DNA from: Candidatus Omnitrophota bacterium
Lineage (GTDB): Bacteria; Omnitrophota; Gorgyraeia; JABMSB01
Reading direction: 5' to 3'
DNA length: 45,809 nucleotides
Assembly (NCBI GenBank): GCA_013202205.1
Contig: JABMSB010000084.1
Coordinates: 1-45,809 of the forward strand
Shown here: in pieces, positions 33,207 through 41,936 of the stretch
Layout of the letters: each line of letters opens with the position of its first letter
Position numbering within the stretch: position 1 is the first letter of the stretch
Position numbers and translations under genes: made by a program
Notes under the pieces: model-generated
What the model was told of the DNA's origin: nothing
Database searches by the model: none
The model's input: the letters and a program-made list of their open reading frames with translations, nothing else

Positions 33207-34841
33207 GTGAACGATGAATTGCTAAGTGTACTAGAACATATAGAGCGTGAGAAGGGGATAAAGAAGGAAGTCCTCTTTCAGGCGATAGAGGCCGCCTTGA
33301 TAAGCGCGGCACGCAAAGTACTCGGTAAGAAGGATACGGAGGGGATTACTGCCAAGATAGACCACGAGACCTGCGAGATAAAGATCTATAACGGTGACGA
33401 GGAGATCCGCTCAGCCGAATTCGGCAGGATATCGGCGCAGACCGCAAAGCAGGTTATCATACAGAAGATACGTGAGGCGGAGCGCGATGTCATATTCGAG
33501 GACTATACCGAAAGGATAGGTACCCTCGTGAGTGGAAACGTCCATCGCTTTGAGAGGGGCGCGATAGTAGTCGACTTAGGGAAGACAGAGGCTGTTTTGC
33601 CCAGGCGGGAACAGTGCCAGAAGGAGAGGTACAGGCAGGGCGAGAGGATACGTGGTTATATACTTAGGGTCGAGAGGACGCCAAAAGGCCCCGAGATAGT
33701 CCTATCCAGGACACACCCTGGTTTAGTTAAACGATTATTTGAGATAGAAGTGCCGGAGATATCCGATGGCATAGTTGAGATAAAAGGTATAGCGAGGGAA
33801 GCCGGGGAGAGGTCCAAGATAGCCGTCAGTTCCAAGGAAGAAAAGGTAGATGCCGTCGGCGCGTGTGTAGGCATGAGGGGTTCAAGGGTCAAGAATGTAG
33901 TTAAAGAATTATATGGCGAACGCGTCGATATAGTGCGCTGGAATTCCGAGATAAAAGAGTTTGTCAAGGCAGCCATAAGCCCGGCTGAGGTAGCCGAGGT
34001 CAGAATAGACACAGATACCAATAGGATAGAGCTAATGGTTGAGAACGACCAGCTCTCCCTGGCTATCGGTAAACATGGCCAAAATGTGAGGCTTGCTTCA
34101 AAATTGGTAGGTTGTGAAATAGATATACGCAGCAAGGTAGATGCGAAAGAGAAAGAGGCGCTCGCTAAGAAACTTAACCTCTCGAAATTAGCTGGTGTGG
34201 GAAAGAAGACGGCAGAGGATCTTAAGAAGGCAGGGTTTGACACCGTACCCAAGATCGCCGCCGCAAAGGCTGCGGAGTTGTTAGGGGTGCCGGGTGTTGG
34301 AGCTAAGACGGCAGAGAAGTTGGTTGCCTCAGCGAAAGAGATGATTGCTGATATTTCCAAGAAGATGGAATCTATAAAACAGGCGAGGCGTGAGCAGGAC
34401 CAGAAAGAGAAGGTTGAAGAAGCGGCTAAAGAAATCGCTGAAGCAGAAAAGGCTGAAGAAGCGGCTAAAGAAGTTATCGAAGCAGAAAAGGCTGAAGAAG
34501 CGACTAAAGAAGACGGTGAAGCAGAGAAAACTGAAGAAGCGACTAAAGAAGACGGTGAAGCAGAGAAAACCGAAGAAGTGGTTAAAGAAGCCGCTGAAGA
34601 AGAGAAGGCTGAAGAAACGACTAAAGAAGCCGCTGAAGAAGAGAAGTCCGAAGAGGTGGCTAAAGAAGACGATGAAACAGAGAAGGTTAAGGAAGCCAAA
34701 AAAGAGACAAAAGAGCCTGCTATAAAAAAAGAGCCAGAGACCGAAGATGAAGATGAAGAGCCTCAAAAAGATGCCGAAGCCGATGAGAAGAAAGATGGCG
34801 ATGGGGACTCTCCGAAAGACAACGATACTAAGGAGGAATAG
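33207..34841 (+). CDS. nusA: Transcription factor NusA with a repetitive charged tail
   Basis: NusA controls pausing, termination and antitermination with RNA polymerase. The 544-aa protein starts with GTG, 9 nt after GGAG. It has the RNAP-binding domain (1-110), an S1 domain (about 112-180; RIGTLVSGNVHRFERGAIVVDLGKTEAVLP) and two KH domains (to about 325; GACVGMRGSRVKNVVKEL, SLAIGKHGQNVRLASKL). A helix-hairpin-helix pair follows (KLAGVGKKTAEDL, LLGVPGVGAKTAEKL). Residues 399-502 are eight 13-residue Glu/Lys/Ala repeats, then an acidic end. The core is standard; the tail is not, and is probably a long helix or disordered. Confidence 0.96.
   Translation: MNDELLSVLEHIEREKGIKKEVLFQAIEAALISAARKVLGKKDTEGITAKIDHETCEIKIYNGDEEIRSAEFGRISAQTAKQVIIQKIREAERDVIFEDYTERIGTLVSGNVHRFERGAIVVDLGKTEAVLPRREQCQKERYRQGERIRGYILRVERTPKGPEIVLSRTHPGLVKRLFEIEVPEISDGIVEIKGIAREAGERSKIAVSSKEEKVDAVGACVGMRGSRVKNVVKELYGERVDIVRWNSEIKEFVKAAISPAEVAEVRIDTDTNRIELMVENDQLSLAIGKHGQNVRLASKLVGCEIDIRSKVDAKEKEALAKKLNLSKLAGVGKKTAEDLKKAGFDTVPKIAAAKAAELLGVPGVGAKTAEKLVASAKEMIADISKKMESIKQARREQDQKEKVEEAAKEIAEAEKAEEAAKEVIEAEKAEEATKEDGEAEKTEEATKEDGEAEKTEEVVKEAAEEEKAEETTKEAAEEEKSEEVAKEDDETEKVKEAKKETKEPAIKKEPETEDEDEEPQKDAEADEKKDGDGDSPKDNDTKEE
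34401..34712 (+). repeat. 39-nt tandem repeat, eight units, in the nusA 3' end
   Basis: Units start at 34401, 34440, 34479, 34518, 34557, 34596, 34635 and 34674. Each encodes 13 residues of the type EAEKxEExxKExx. Units 3 and 4 are nearly identical at the DNA level, so the array is still changing by slippage or unequal crossing over; outer units are more diverged. Confidence 0.93.
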
Positions 34842-34845
34842 ATAA

Positions 34846-36945
34846 GTGGCCGTACGCGTTCATACACTAGCTAAGCAATTGGGTCTTTCGAGTCCGGATC
34901 TCATCAAGCGTCTTAAGGGTCTCAAGATCAACGTCAAAACTCATATGTCGAGTCTCGATGATGAGACCGCGGAGATTTTAAAGCACGAGATAGAAGATGT
35001 CTTAAAGAAGAAGGCCCAGCCTCCTAAGGTCCAGGCAAAGGTGGGTAAGGCCAAGAAGCCGTCTTTGTCTCAAAAGGAACTGAAGCCTGAAAAGGTTGAG
35101 CCTCTTCAGAAGCAACCTGAGGCGCCTAAGGTAGAGGGGTCCACGGAAGAGGTAGTCCAAGATATAGTATTACAACCATTGAATGTCACGCTCCCTCTAA
35201 CTGTAAAAGAGTTCTCATCCGTGATGGGTGTTAAGGTAAGCGATTTGATAAAAGAGATGATGGACCTGGGCGTATTTGCCACGATAAATCAGGTCTTAAA
35301 CGAAGCGGCTGTACGTGAAATAGCCCAGAAGCACGGTTTTGAGATTAAGGTACATAGCCCTGCTGCTGAAGGGCCTGACGGAGAGGAGTTGGCAGAGGGA
35401 AGAGATGAGGCATCAAAAGCGGGTTTTGTACAAAAGGCACCTGTTGTAACTTTCATGGGCCACGTCGACCACGGCAAGACATCACTACTTGATTATATAC
35501 GAAAAGCGCGCGTAGCCGAAAAGGAGACAGGCGGGATAACCCAGCATATAGGGGCTTATGAGGTTGAGCTCGACAAGGGTGCTGTGACTTTTCTCGATAC
35601 ACCGGGCCACGAGGCGTTTACCGCCATGCGGGCCCGTGGCGCCAGCGCAACAGATATAGTAGTACTCGTAGTCGCGGCAGATGACGGTATAATGCCGCAG
35701 ACGATAGAGGCGATAAACCACTCAAGGGCTGCCAACGTGCCTATAGTAGTGGCAATAAATAAATGTGATCTCCCCTCGGCAGATATAGATAAGGTAATGG
35801 GGCAGCTGGCAAAGCAGGATCTATTGTCGGAGGAGATGGGCGGGAAGACGATAGCCGTTCGCGTATCCGCTAAGACAGGAGAGGGTGTGGATAAGCTCTT
35901 AGAGATGCTCCTCCTTGAGGCGGAAGTGCTCGAACTCAAGGCCAATCCGTCAATGCGATGCCGCGGTATAATCATAGAAGGAAGGCGTACGCCCGGCCAG
36001 GGGATTGTAGCAACTGTTTTGGTGAAGAACGGGACGCTCAAAAACGGCGATATAGTAATGACCAACCTCTATTACGGCAAGGTAAAAGCTATGATAAACG
36101 ATAGGGGTGAGCGGGTCAGTGAGGCACTTCCTTCAAAGGCTGTTGAGATCCTGGGTCTAAGCGGCGTACCGGAGGCGGGTGAGAAGTTCTACGTAGTTAA
36201 AGATGAGAGACAGGCGCGAACATTATCGCTTCTTAAACAGAGCGAGGAGAGGGCCAGTGCTCTCCGTGGCCAGAAACATATTACACTTGAGGAACTCTAC
36301 GATTCGATAAAAGGCGGCGATGTCAAAGATCTCAAGATCGTGTTGAAAGGTGATGTGCAGGGTTCCGTTGAGGCGCTTGAGAAATCACTTACGGATCTTG
36401 CCACAAAAGAGGTCCAGCTGGTCATCATACACAAGGGCGTCGGCAATATAAACGAAGCCGATGTCATGTTGGCCGCGGCATCGAATGCAGTAATTATCGG
36501 ATTCCATGTACGCAAAGACGCCAAGGCGCAGGAGATGGCATTCAAGGAGAAGGTTGACCTCAGGGTCTACAATGTTATATATGAGGCCATAGCGGATGTT
36601 AGTGCTGCAATGGAGGGCCTCCTTGAGCCTATAGAAAAAGAGGTATTTCTTGGTCGTGCGGAAGTGCGGCAAGTCTTCCAGGTAACTAAATCCGGGACGA
36701 TAGCCGGCTGTTTTATCAAGAAAGGCACCATTCCCAGAAACGCAACTATAGTGCGGCTCGTCAGGGGCGGCAGAGTTGCTTTTCAGGGTAAGATCAGCTC
36801 ACTCAAGCGATTCAAGGATGATGCCCGGCAGGTAGAGGAAGGTTATGAATGCGGAATCAGCCTTGGTAAACATAATGATATAAAAGCGGGCGATCTCATA
36901 GAGGCGTATAGCATAGAGATGATCGCAAGGAGGCTAAAAAAATGA
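34846..36945 (+). CDS. infB: Translation initiation factor IF-2
   Basis: IF-2 is the GTPase that brings initiator tRNA to the 30S subunit. The 699-aa protein starts at GTG, 4 nt after the nusA stop. It has a short IF2-N domain (VRVHTLAKQLGLSSPDLIKRLKGL), a Lys/Pro/Glu linker, a second IF2-N-like domain (LTVKEFSSVMGVKVSDLIKEM), then the G domain: G1 GHVDHGKT (205-212), the switch 2 DTPGHEAF, NKCD and SAKTGEG. Domains II-IV follow, including the fMet-tRNA binding C-terminus (EVRQVFQVTKSGTIAGCFIKKG). Its stop overlaps the pilin 2 start by 4 nt (ATGA). rbfA, often next in other bacteria, is not here. Confidence 0.97.
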   Translation: MAVRVHTLAKQLGLSSPDLIKRLKGLKINVKTHMSSLDDETAEILKHEIEDVLKKKAQPPKVQAKVGKAKKPSLSQKELKPEKVEPLQKQPEAPKVEGSTEEVVQDIVLQPLNVTLPLTVKEFSSVMGVKVSDLIKEMMDLGVFATINQVLNEAAVREIAQKHGFEIKVHSPAAEGPDGEELAEGRDEASKAGFVQKAPVVTFMGHVDHGKTSLLDYIRKARVAEKETGGITQHIGAYEVELDKGAVTFLDTPGHEAFTAMRARGASATDIVVLVVAADDGIMPQTIEAINHSRAANVPIVVAINKCDLPSADIDKVMGQLAKQDLLSEEMGGKTIAVRVSAKTGEGVDKLLEMLLLEAEVLELKANPSMRCRGIIIEGRRTPGQGIVATVLVKNGTLKNGDIVMTNLYYGKVKAMINDRGERVSEALPSKAVEILGLSGVPEAGEKFYVVKDERQARTLSLLKQSEERASALRGQKHITLEELYDSIKGGDVKDLKIVLKGDVQGSVEALEKSLTDLATKEVQLVIIHKGVGNINEADVMLAAASNAVIIGFHVRKDAKAQEMAFKEKVDLRVYNVIYEAIADVSAAMEGLLEPIEKEVFLGRAEVRQVFQVTKSGTIAGCFIKKGTIPRNATIVRLVRGGRVAFQGKISSLKRFKDDARQVEEGYECGISLGKHNDIKAGDLIEAYSIEMIARRLKK

Positions 36946-37364
36946 AAAAGGGATTTACGTTAATTGAGCTTTTGATCGTTGTGTTGATTGTAGGGATACT
37001 TGCGACCGTAGCAATGCCGCAGTATACAAAAGTTGTCGATAAGGCCAGACTGGTAGAGGTAAAGACTAGCTTAAGAGCTATTGGTGATGCAATACATTTC
37101 TACTATATGGAGACAGGAAGATACCCAAGCAATGCTAATCCAGCCTCCTCTTCCACCGAATTGCTTATCACGGTAGCCGATACGCCATATTGGCACTTTA
37201 ATGTGCAAGTTGATGGGCAGGCAGTTGCTTATTCTATAGGTGATAAGCCATATTTGAATATAACGGGTGCTGATGAATGGGTGCTGCCGGATGGTTCCAG
37301 GGAATATATGGTATACACAGTTGGATCGGGGTGGGGCGACTTTCTTGATGAGTGGCCATTTTAA
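36942..37364 (+). CDS. Type IV pilin/pseudopilin-like protein 2
   Basis: A 140-aa prepilin: MKKG then FTLIELLIVVLIVGILATV, with the classical Gly before the cut and Glu9 at mature +5. The helix continues into VAMPQYTKVVDKARLVEVKTSLRAIGDAIHFYYMETGRYPS. The C-terminal part has no Cys and is unlike pilins 1 and 3 (TPYWHFNVQVDGQAVAYSIG, ending WGDFLDEWPF). Its ATG overlaps the infB stop by 4 nt, so it is translationally coupled to initiation factor IF-2. trpS follows after 40 nt. As with the other pilins, no assembly genes are near. Confidence 0.92.
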   Translation: MKKGFTLIELLIVVLIVGILATVAMPQYTKVVDKARLVEVKTSLRAIGDAIHFYYMETGRYPSNANPASSSTELLITVADTPYWHFNVQVDGQAVAYSIGDKPYLNITGADEWVLPDGSREYMVYTVGSGWGDFLDEWPF

Positions 37365-37404
37365 GCTGGGCAAGTATAGTTAACCTAATAGTGAGAATAG
37401 TCAA

Positions 37405-38391
37405 ATGACCAAAAAGAGAATACTTAGTGGTATGAGGCCGACAGGCCCGCTTCACCTCGGTCACCTTCTGGGTGCGCTGAATAACTGGACCAAACTGCAA
37501 AAGGAGCACGAATGTCTCTTCATGGTCGCGGACTGGCATGCCTTAATGAGCGAATATGGAGACCCAAAGAGCATACAGGATAATATAGTCAATTGCGTTG
37601 CCGACTGGATAAGCTGCGGCATAGACCCTAAACGCTCAGCCATATTTGTCCAGTCACAAGTTACAGAGCACCTTGAGTTGGCGATGGTCCTCTCAGATAT
37701 AACTCCGCTCTCATGGCTGGAACGCTGCCCTACCTATAAGGAACAGCTGCGTGAGGTAAAGGGGAGAGACCTTGCGACATACGGTTTTCTCGGGTATCCG
37801 GTCCTGCAGGCCGCTGACATAATTCTTTACAAGGCCAATGCCGTACCGGTAGGAGAAGATCAGTTGCCTCACCTTGAACTGACCAGAGAGATAGTGAGGC
37901 GCTTTCATCATCTTTATAAAAAGAAGATCTTCCCTGAACCCGAACCGATATTGACAAAGACGGCCAGACTATTAGGTGTCGACAATCGCAAGATGTCGAA
38001 GAGTTTTGATAACTATATAGCGCTATCCGATACACCCGAGGTTATACGTAAGAAGGTAGCGCGTATGATTACCGATCCTGCGCGCCAGAAGAAGACAGAC
38101 CCGGGCCACCCGGATATATGCAATGTATTCTCATACTACAATGTCTTCAAATCGGATCTTACGAGCAAGATACGCAAAGATTGTACGAGCGCCTCGATAG
38201 GCTGCACCGAAGATAAAGGGCGCCTGGCAGATATATTGATAGAGCACCTAAAAGATATTCAGAAGAGACGAAAGAAGCTCCTTGAGGATAAAGCCGAATT
38301 GAATAAGATCCTCGTAGATGGCACCGAGAGGGCGCGTTCAATTGCCTCAAAGACCCTCGCAGAGGTTAAAAAACTCGTCGGATTAGCTTAA
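37405..38391 (+). CDS. trpS: Tryptophanyl-tRNA synthetase
   Basis: TrpS charges tRNA-Trp. The 328-aa class I synthetase has GMRPTGPLHLGHLLGALNNW (HIGH-type motif HLGH), FMVADWHALMSEY, FLGYPVLQAADIILYKA, PVGEDQLPHLELTREI and KMSKSFDNYI (KMSKS). The length is typical of bacterial TrpS. It precedes scpA by 25 nt, an arrangement also found in other bacteria. Confidence 0.97.
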   Translation: MTKKRILSGMRPTGPLHLGHLLGALNNWTKLQKEHECLFMVADWHALMSEYGDPKSIQDNIVNCVADWISCGIDPKRSAIFVQSQVTEHLELAMVLSDITPLSWLERCPTYKEQLREVKGRDLATYGFLGYPVLQAADIILYKANAVPVGEDQLPHLELTREIVRRFHHLYKKKIFPEPEPILTKTARLLGVDNRKMSKSFDNYIALSDTPEVIRKKVARMITDPARQKKTDPGHPDICNVFSYYNVFKSDLTSKIRKDCTSASIGCTEDKGRLADILIEHLKDIQKRRKKLLEDKAELNKILVDGTERARSIASKTLAEVKKLVGLA

Positions 38392-38416
38392 AATTAGAAA
38401 GTGGATTTGTCGGATT

Positions 38417-39163
38417 ATGACATATAAGGTTAAATTACCGGTATTTGAAGGACCGCTCGATCTTCTATTGTACCTCATAAGGAAGGACGAGCTCGATATA
38501 AAAGATATCCCAATATCGACTATAACAGAACAGTATCTTGAGTATCTTGAGCTGATGAAGATGCTCAACCTAGATATAGCGGGTGAATTTATAGTAATGG
38601 CAGCTACCCTCATACACATAAAGTCAAAGATGCTGCTGCCGCCGTCAGAAGAAGAGGGCCAAGAGGAAGAAGATGATCCGCGCGGGGAGTTGATCAAACG
38701 CCTTCTGGAATATAAGAAGTTTAAGGAAGCCGCCGCGAGTCTCGCGCAAATGGAAGGCGGTCAGCGCGATTTTTTCAGTCGCGGTTCAAGCAAACTGCCG
38801 GATACAAGCGATGAAGAAGGCCCGCCGCCTTTTGAGGCATCGATATTCGATCTGATAACGGCCTTCACGAAGGTATTAAATGATGTATCGAAGGAGGAGT
38901 TTTATCAGGTAGCAAAGGATGAGTTTACGGTGGGTGAGAAGATACATGAGATCTTCCACCTGCTCGTTGATCAGCCAAAGATTCTCTTTATGGATCTATT
39001 CAGGCGGGCAAAGAGCAAGCTTGAGATAGTCACTATATTTTTGGCACTCCTTGAGCTTATAAGATTAAAAGAGATCTTTGTCATACAACGAGAACCCTTT
39101 AGTGATATCGAAATAATCCGTAATCTCGAAAGCTCTAAAGTAAGGAGCAGTAATGATGGATAA
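38417..39163 (+). CDS. scpA: Segregation and condensation protein A (kleisin)
   Basis: ScpA links SMC heads in the bacterial condensin. The 248-aa protein opens with YKVKLPVFEGPLDLLLYLIRKDELDIKDIPISTITEQYLEYLELM, the typical N-terminal kleisin domain that binds the SMC neck, and GEFIVMAATLIHIKSKMLLP. It has a variable acidic linker and ends with the winged-helix region (IVTIFLALLELIRLKEIFVIQREPFSDIEI). It overlaps scpB by 11 nt. smc is not in this window. Confidence 0.94.
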   Translation: MTYKVKLPVFEGPLDLLLYLIRKDELDIKDIPISTITEQYLEYLELMKMLNLDIAGEFIVMAATLIHIKSKMLLPPSEEEGQEEEDDPRGELIKRLLEYKKFKEAAASLAQMEGGQRDFFSRGSSKLPDTSDEEGPPPFEASIFDLITAFTKVLNDVSKEEFYQVAKDEFTVGEKIHEIFHLLVDQPKILFMDLFRRAKSKLEIVTIFLALLELIRLKEIFVIQREPFSDIEIIRNLESSKVRSSNDG

Positions 39164-39827
39164 AGAAATCTTGATGCGCACAATCGAGGCACTGCTTTTT
39201 GTATCGAACGATTCCCTCAGCCAGGAACAGATCAAGAATATAATAGAAGACGTAACGCCTGACGAGATATCCGGGGCTATTGAGCAGCTTAAGGAGGAGT
39301 ACGCCAAGACCGGCAGGACTTTCCAGATAGTCGAGGTGGCAGGCGGCTGGCAGATGATGACCGACCCGTCAATGGCCAAATGGATAAGGCGTCTTTATAA
39401 GAGGTCAAAGCCCAGGCTTTCCGCGCCATCACTTGAGACGCTGGCAATAATAGCGTATAGACAGCCCCTGGCAAGGAGCGAGATAGAGATGATACGCGGC
39501 GTGAATGTGGATGGAGTAATATACACACTGATGGAGAGAGGTCTAATTAAAGTGGCAGGCCGCAAAGATGCGCCCGGCCGCCCTATACTATACGGCACGA
39601 CAAAAGAATTTCTGCAGCACTTTGGTTTGAATTCGCTGCAGGAGCTGCCGATGCTTAAAGAGTTCAAAGAGAGTGATCTCGATTTTGCACAGGAACAGAT
39701 AATCACCAAGGAGACCGAAGATGAAGAAGAAGAGAAGAGGGAAGAAGAGACGGCTGCCCTCCCAGCTTCCACAGTTGAGGAGAGCGATAGACAGGGTGGA
39801 CTCCCAGATACTGAAGTCCCTGAATAA
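39153..39827 (+). CDS. scpB: Segregation and condensation protein B
   Basis: ScpB dimers bind ScpA in the SMC complex. The 224-aa protein has two winged-helix domains: IEALLFVSNDSLSQEQIKNII and the conserved core SAPSLETLAIIAYRQPLARSEIEMIRGVNVDGVIYTLMERGLIKVAGRKDAPGRPILYGTTKEFLQHFGL. After about residue 185 it has an acidic tail (ETEDEEEEKREEETAALP). The last 107 nt also encode the start of pheA in another frame. AAGGAG lies 5 nt before ATG 39153; the ATG at 39156 is equally possible. Confidence 0.95.
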   Translation: MMDKEILMRTIEALLFVSNDSLSQEQIKNIIEDVTPDEISGAIEQLKEEYAKTGRTFQIVEVAGGWQMMTDPSMAKWIRRLYKRSKPRLSAPSLETLAIIAYRQPLARSEIEMIRGVNVDGVIYTLMERGLIKVAGRKDAPGRPILYGTTKEFLQHFGLNSLQELPMLKEFKESDLDFAQEQIITKETEDEEEEKREEETAALPASTVEESDRQGGLPDTEVPE

Positions 39828-40818
39828 GCGCACCGAATTGACGGTCGATGTAGGGCGCCTGAAGGCCAAAAAAGGCATAAGCCCCTATGTCCCCGAGCGC
39901 GAAAGGGAAGTCTATGAGAAGATGGTACGCAAAAATATAGGGCCTATTACAGATGCGTCCCTGAAGGCCATCTACAGAGAGATCATGTCAGGTGCCCTGA
40001 GCCTTATGAAACAGCTTAAGGTTGCCTATCTGGGCCCTCCGTACACTTTTACTCATATCGCTTCTTTAAAGAAGTTCGGTTCATCCATACAGTATGAGCC
40101 GTGTGATTCCATTACCGACTGCTTCACAGAGGTTGAGAAAGGCCGATGTGATTACGCGGTTGTGCCTATTGAGAATTCGACGGAGGGCGTGATAAACCAT
40201 ACACTCGACATGTTCATCGACTCGGATATGGTGATCTGCTCTGAGGTCTACTTGAATATTTCACACAACCTTTTGGCCAAGTGCAAAAAATCACAGATAA
40301 AGCGTATCTATTCAAATCCCCAAGTCTTTGGGCAATGCAGGTTGTGGCTTGAGCGCAATCTCCCGACGGCTGAGTTCATAGAGGTTTCGAGTACGACGAG
40401 GGCGGCCGAGATCGCCTCGAGGACGAAGAACGCCGCGTGCATTGCAAGTTCGCTGGCCGGTGAGATGTATAAACTGCGCAATCTGGCCAGGTCAATACAG
40501 GATAGCGCCCATAATGTGACGCGCTTCCTTGTAATAGGCCGCACGATAACTAATCCGACCGGCAGGGACAAGACATCGATTCTCTTCACCGTAAAGGACC
40601 GCGTCGGCGCGCTCCATGATATACTCGTGCCTTTTAAGCGCAGCAAGGTAAACCTGACCAAGATAGAGTCGAGGCCGTCGAAGAAGAGGGCGTGGAAGTA
40701 CTACTTCTTCGTCGATATGGAAGGCCATTTGGAGAACCCTCGCGTAAAGAAGGCATTGAACGGGCTTGAGAAGGGGTGTACCTTCTTCAAGGTATTAGGA
40801 TCGTATCCGGCAGGCTAA
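39721..40818 (+). CDS. pheA: Bifunctional chorismate mutase/prephenate dehydratase (P-protein)
   Basis: PheA turns chorismate into prephenate and then phenylpyruvate. The 365-aa protein has a basic N-terminal extension (MKKKRRGKKRR), a chorismate mutase domain (about 18-95; LRRAIDRVDSQILKSLNKRTEL..VGRLKAKKG), a dehydratase domain (about 99-275; VAYLGPPYTFTHIA, VVPIENSTEGVINHTLDMF, NVTRFLVIG) and an ACT domain. The ACT domain carries RVGALHDIL and IESRPSKKRAWKYYFFVD, the Phe-binding motifs for feedback control. ATG 39721 has AAGGAG 7 nt upstream, so the 107-nt overlap with scpB is likely real; without it a TTG at 39775 would be the next start, with no ribosome site. Confidence 0.94.
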   Translation: MKKKRRGKKRRLPSQLPQLRRAIDRVDSQILKSLNKRTELTVDVGRLKAKKGISPYVPEREREVYEKMVRKNIGPITDASLKAIYREIMSGALSLMKQLKVAYLGPPYTFTHIASLKKFGSSIQYEPCDSITDCFTEVEKGRCDYAVVPIENSTEGVINHTLDMFIDSDMVICSEVYLNISHNLLAKCKKSQIKRIYSNPQVFGQCRLWLERNLPTAEFIEVSSTTRAAEIASRTKNAACIASSLAGEMYKLRNLARSIQDSAHNVTRFLVIGRTITNPTGRDKTSILFTVKDRVGALHDILVPFKRSKVNLTKIESRPSKKRAWKYYFFVDMEGHLENPRVKKALNGLEKGCTFFKVLGSYPAG

Positions 40819-40831
40819 GTTATCTACAGGG

Positions 40832-41926
40832 ATGGAGATGAAAGAGATAGCAAGAAAGAATATAAAAGAAATAGTTCCCTATGAACCGGGCAAACCGATC
40901 AAGGAAGTAGAACGGGAGCTTGGGATTAAGGGGATAGTGAAGATGGCTTCAAATGAGAATCCTTTGGGCCCATCACCCAAGGCGCTCAAGGCGATAAGGG
41001 AATGCCTAAAGGACTTAAATCGCTATCCGGACGGGGGATCTTTTTATCTAAAGGAGCGGCTTGCTAAGGAGTTTGGCCTTGAGAAGAAGAATTTTATACT
41101 CGGCAATGGCTCAAACGAGATCATAGAACTTGCTATCCGCACTTTCATGAACGAAGGCGATGAAGTCATTACTGCTGAGCCTTCCTTCCTTATATATAAG
41201 ATATCTGTCAGGATAGAAGGCGGCAAGCCGGTATTGGTCCCGCTTAAAGATTTTGCATACGACCTTCCCCGCATGAGGGAGGCGGTGACGGAGCGGACGA
41301 AACTCGTATTTATAGCCAATCCGAATAATCCCACAGGTACGAGTGTGGGCAAGGATGAGCTTGAGAAATTCTTAAATGGATTGCCCGAAGGGATAATCGT
41401 TATACTCGATGAGGCCTATAATGAATTTGTGGAGTGTAAAGACTTTCCCAACTCACTCGATTATCTGAATAGAGGTAATGTCATCATATTGAGGACGTTC
41501 TCCAAAGCGCACGGGCTTCCCGGGCTGCGCATAGGTTTTGGTATAGCAAGTACCGAGTTGATAGATCTCATGAACAGGACGAGACAGCCTTTTAATGTCA
41601 ATTCCTTGGCCCAGGCAGCCGCGCTCGCGTCCCTCGACGACAAGGCGCATGTAGAACGCATCAAGAAACTCGTCAGAGAAGGCAAAGAGTACCTTTACAA
41701 AGAATTCGATTCTTTAGGCCTCTTCTACCAAAAGAGTGATACCAACTTTATCCTGGTAGATATTAAAGGTGATGGCAGGAAGGTCTTTGAGAAGATGCTA
41801 AGGGAAGGTGTAATAATCAGGGACATGAATGCCTATGGGCTTAAGAACTTTATCCGCGTTACCATAGGCACCAGAAAAGAGAATAAGAAATTTATAAGCG
41901 CCCTTAAGAAGGTTTTAATAAAGTAA
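40832..41926 (+). CDS. hisC: Histidinol-phosphate/aromatic aminotransferase (HisC family)
   Basis: A 364-aa class I/II PLP aminotransferase. Motifs are [52 protein letters not shown] and the Schiff-base Lys in [17 protein letters not shown]; the end has [16 protein letters not shown]. HisC-family enzymes also aminate phenylpyruvate and hydroxyphenylpyruvate. It lies between pheA and aroF with no other his genes near, so an aromatic role (Phe/Tyr last step) is likely here in addition to or instead of histidine synthesis. A second in-frame ATG occurs two codons later (40838). Confidence 0.92.
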   Translation: MEMKEIARKNIKEIVPYEPGKPIKEVERELGIKGIVKMASNENPLGPSPKALKAIRECLKDLNRYPDGGSFYLKERLAKEFGLEKKNFILGNGSNEIIELAIRTFMNEGDEVITAEPSFLIYKISVRIEGGKPVLVPLKDFAYDLPRMREAVTERTKLVFIANPNNPTGTSVGKDELEKFLNGLPEGIIVILDEAYNEFVECKDFPNSLDYLNRGNVIILRTFSKAHGLPGLRIGFGIASTELIDLMNRTRQPFNVNSLAQAAALASLDDKAHVERIKKLVREGKEYLYKEFDSLGLFYQKSDTNFILVDIKGDGRKVFEKMLREGVIIRDMNAYGLKNFIRVTIGTRKENKKFISALKKVLIK

Positions 41927-41936
41927 GGAGTTTTTT

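Noticed and set aside
33656-34699. 347-codon - strand frame opposite nusA and a + strand Lys/Leu repeat frame at 34390-34725
   Set aside because: Both arise from the 39-nt repeat array and biased codons of nusA; their low-complexity sequence mirrors the repeat and has no start context.
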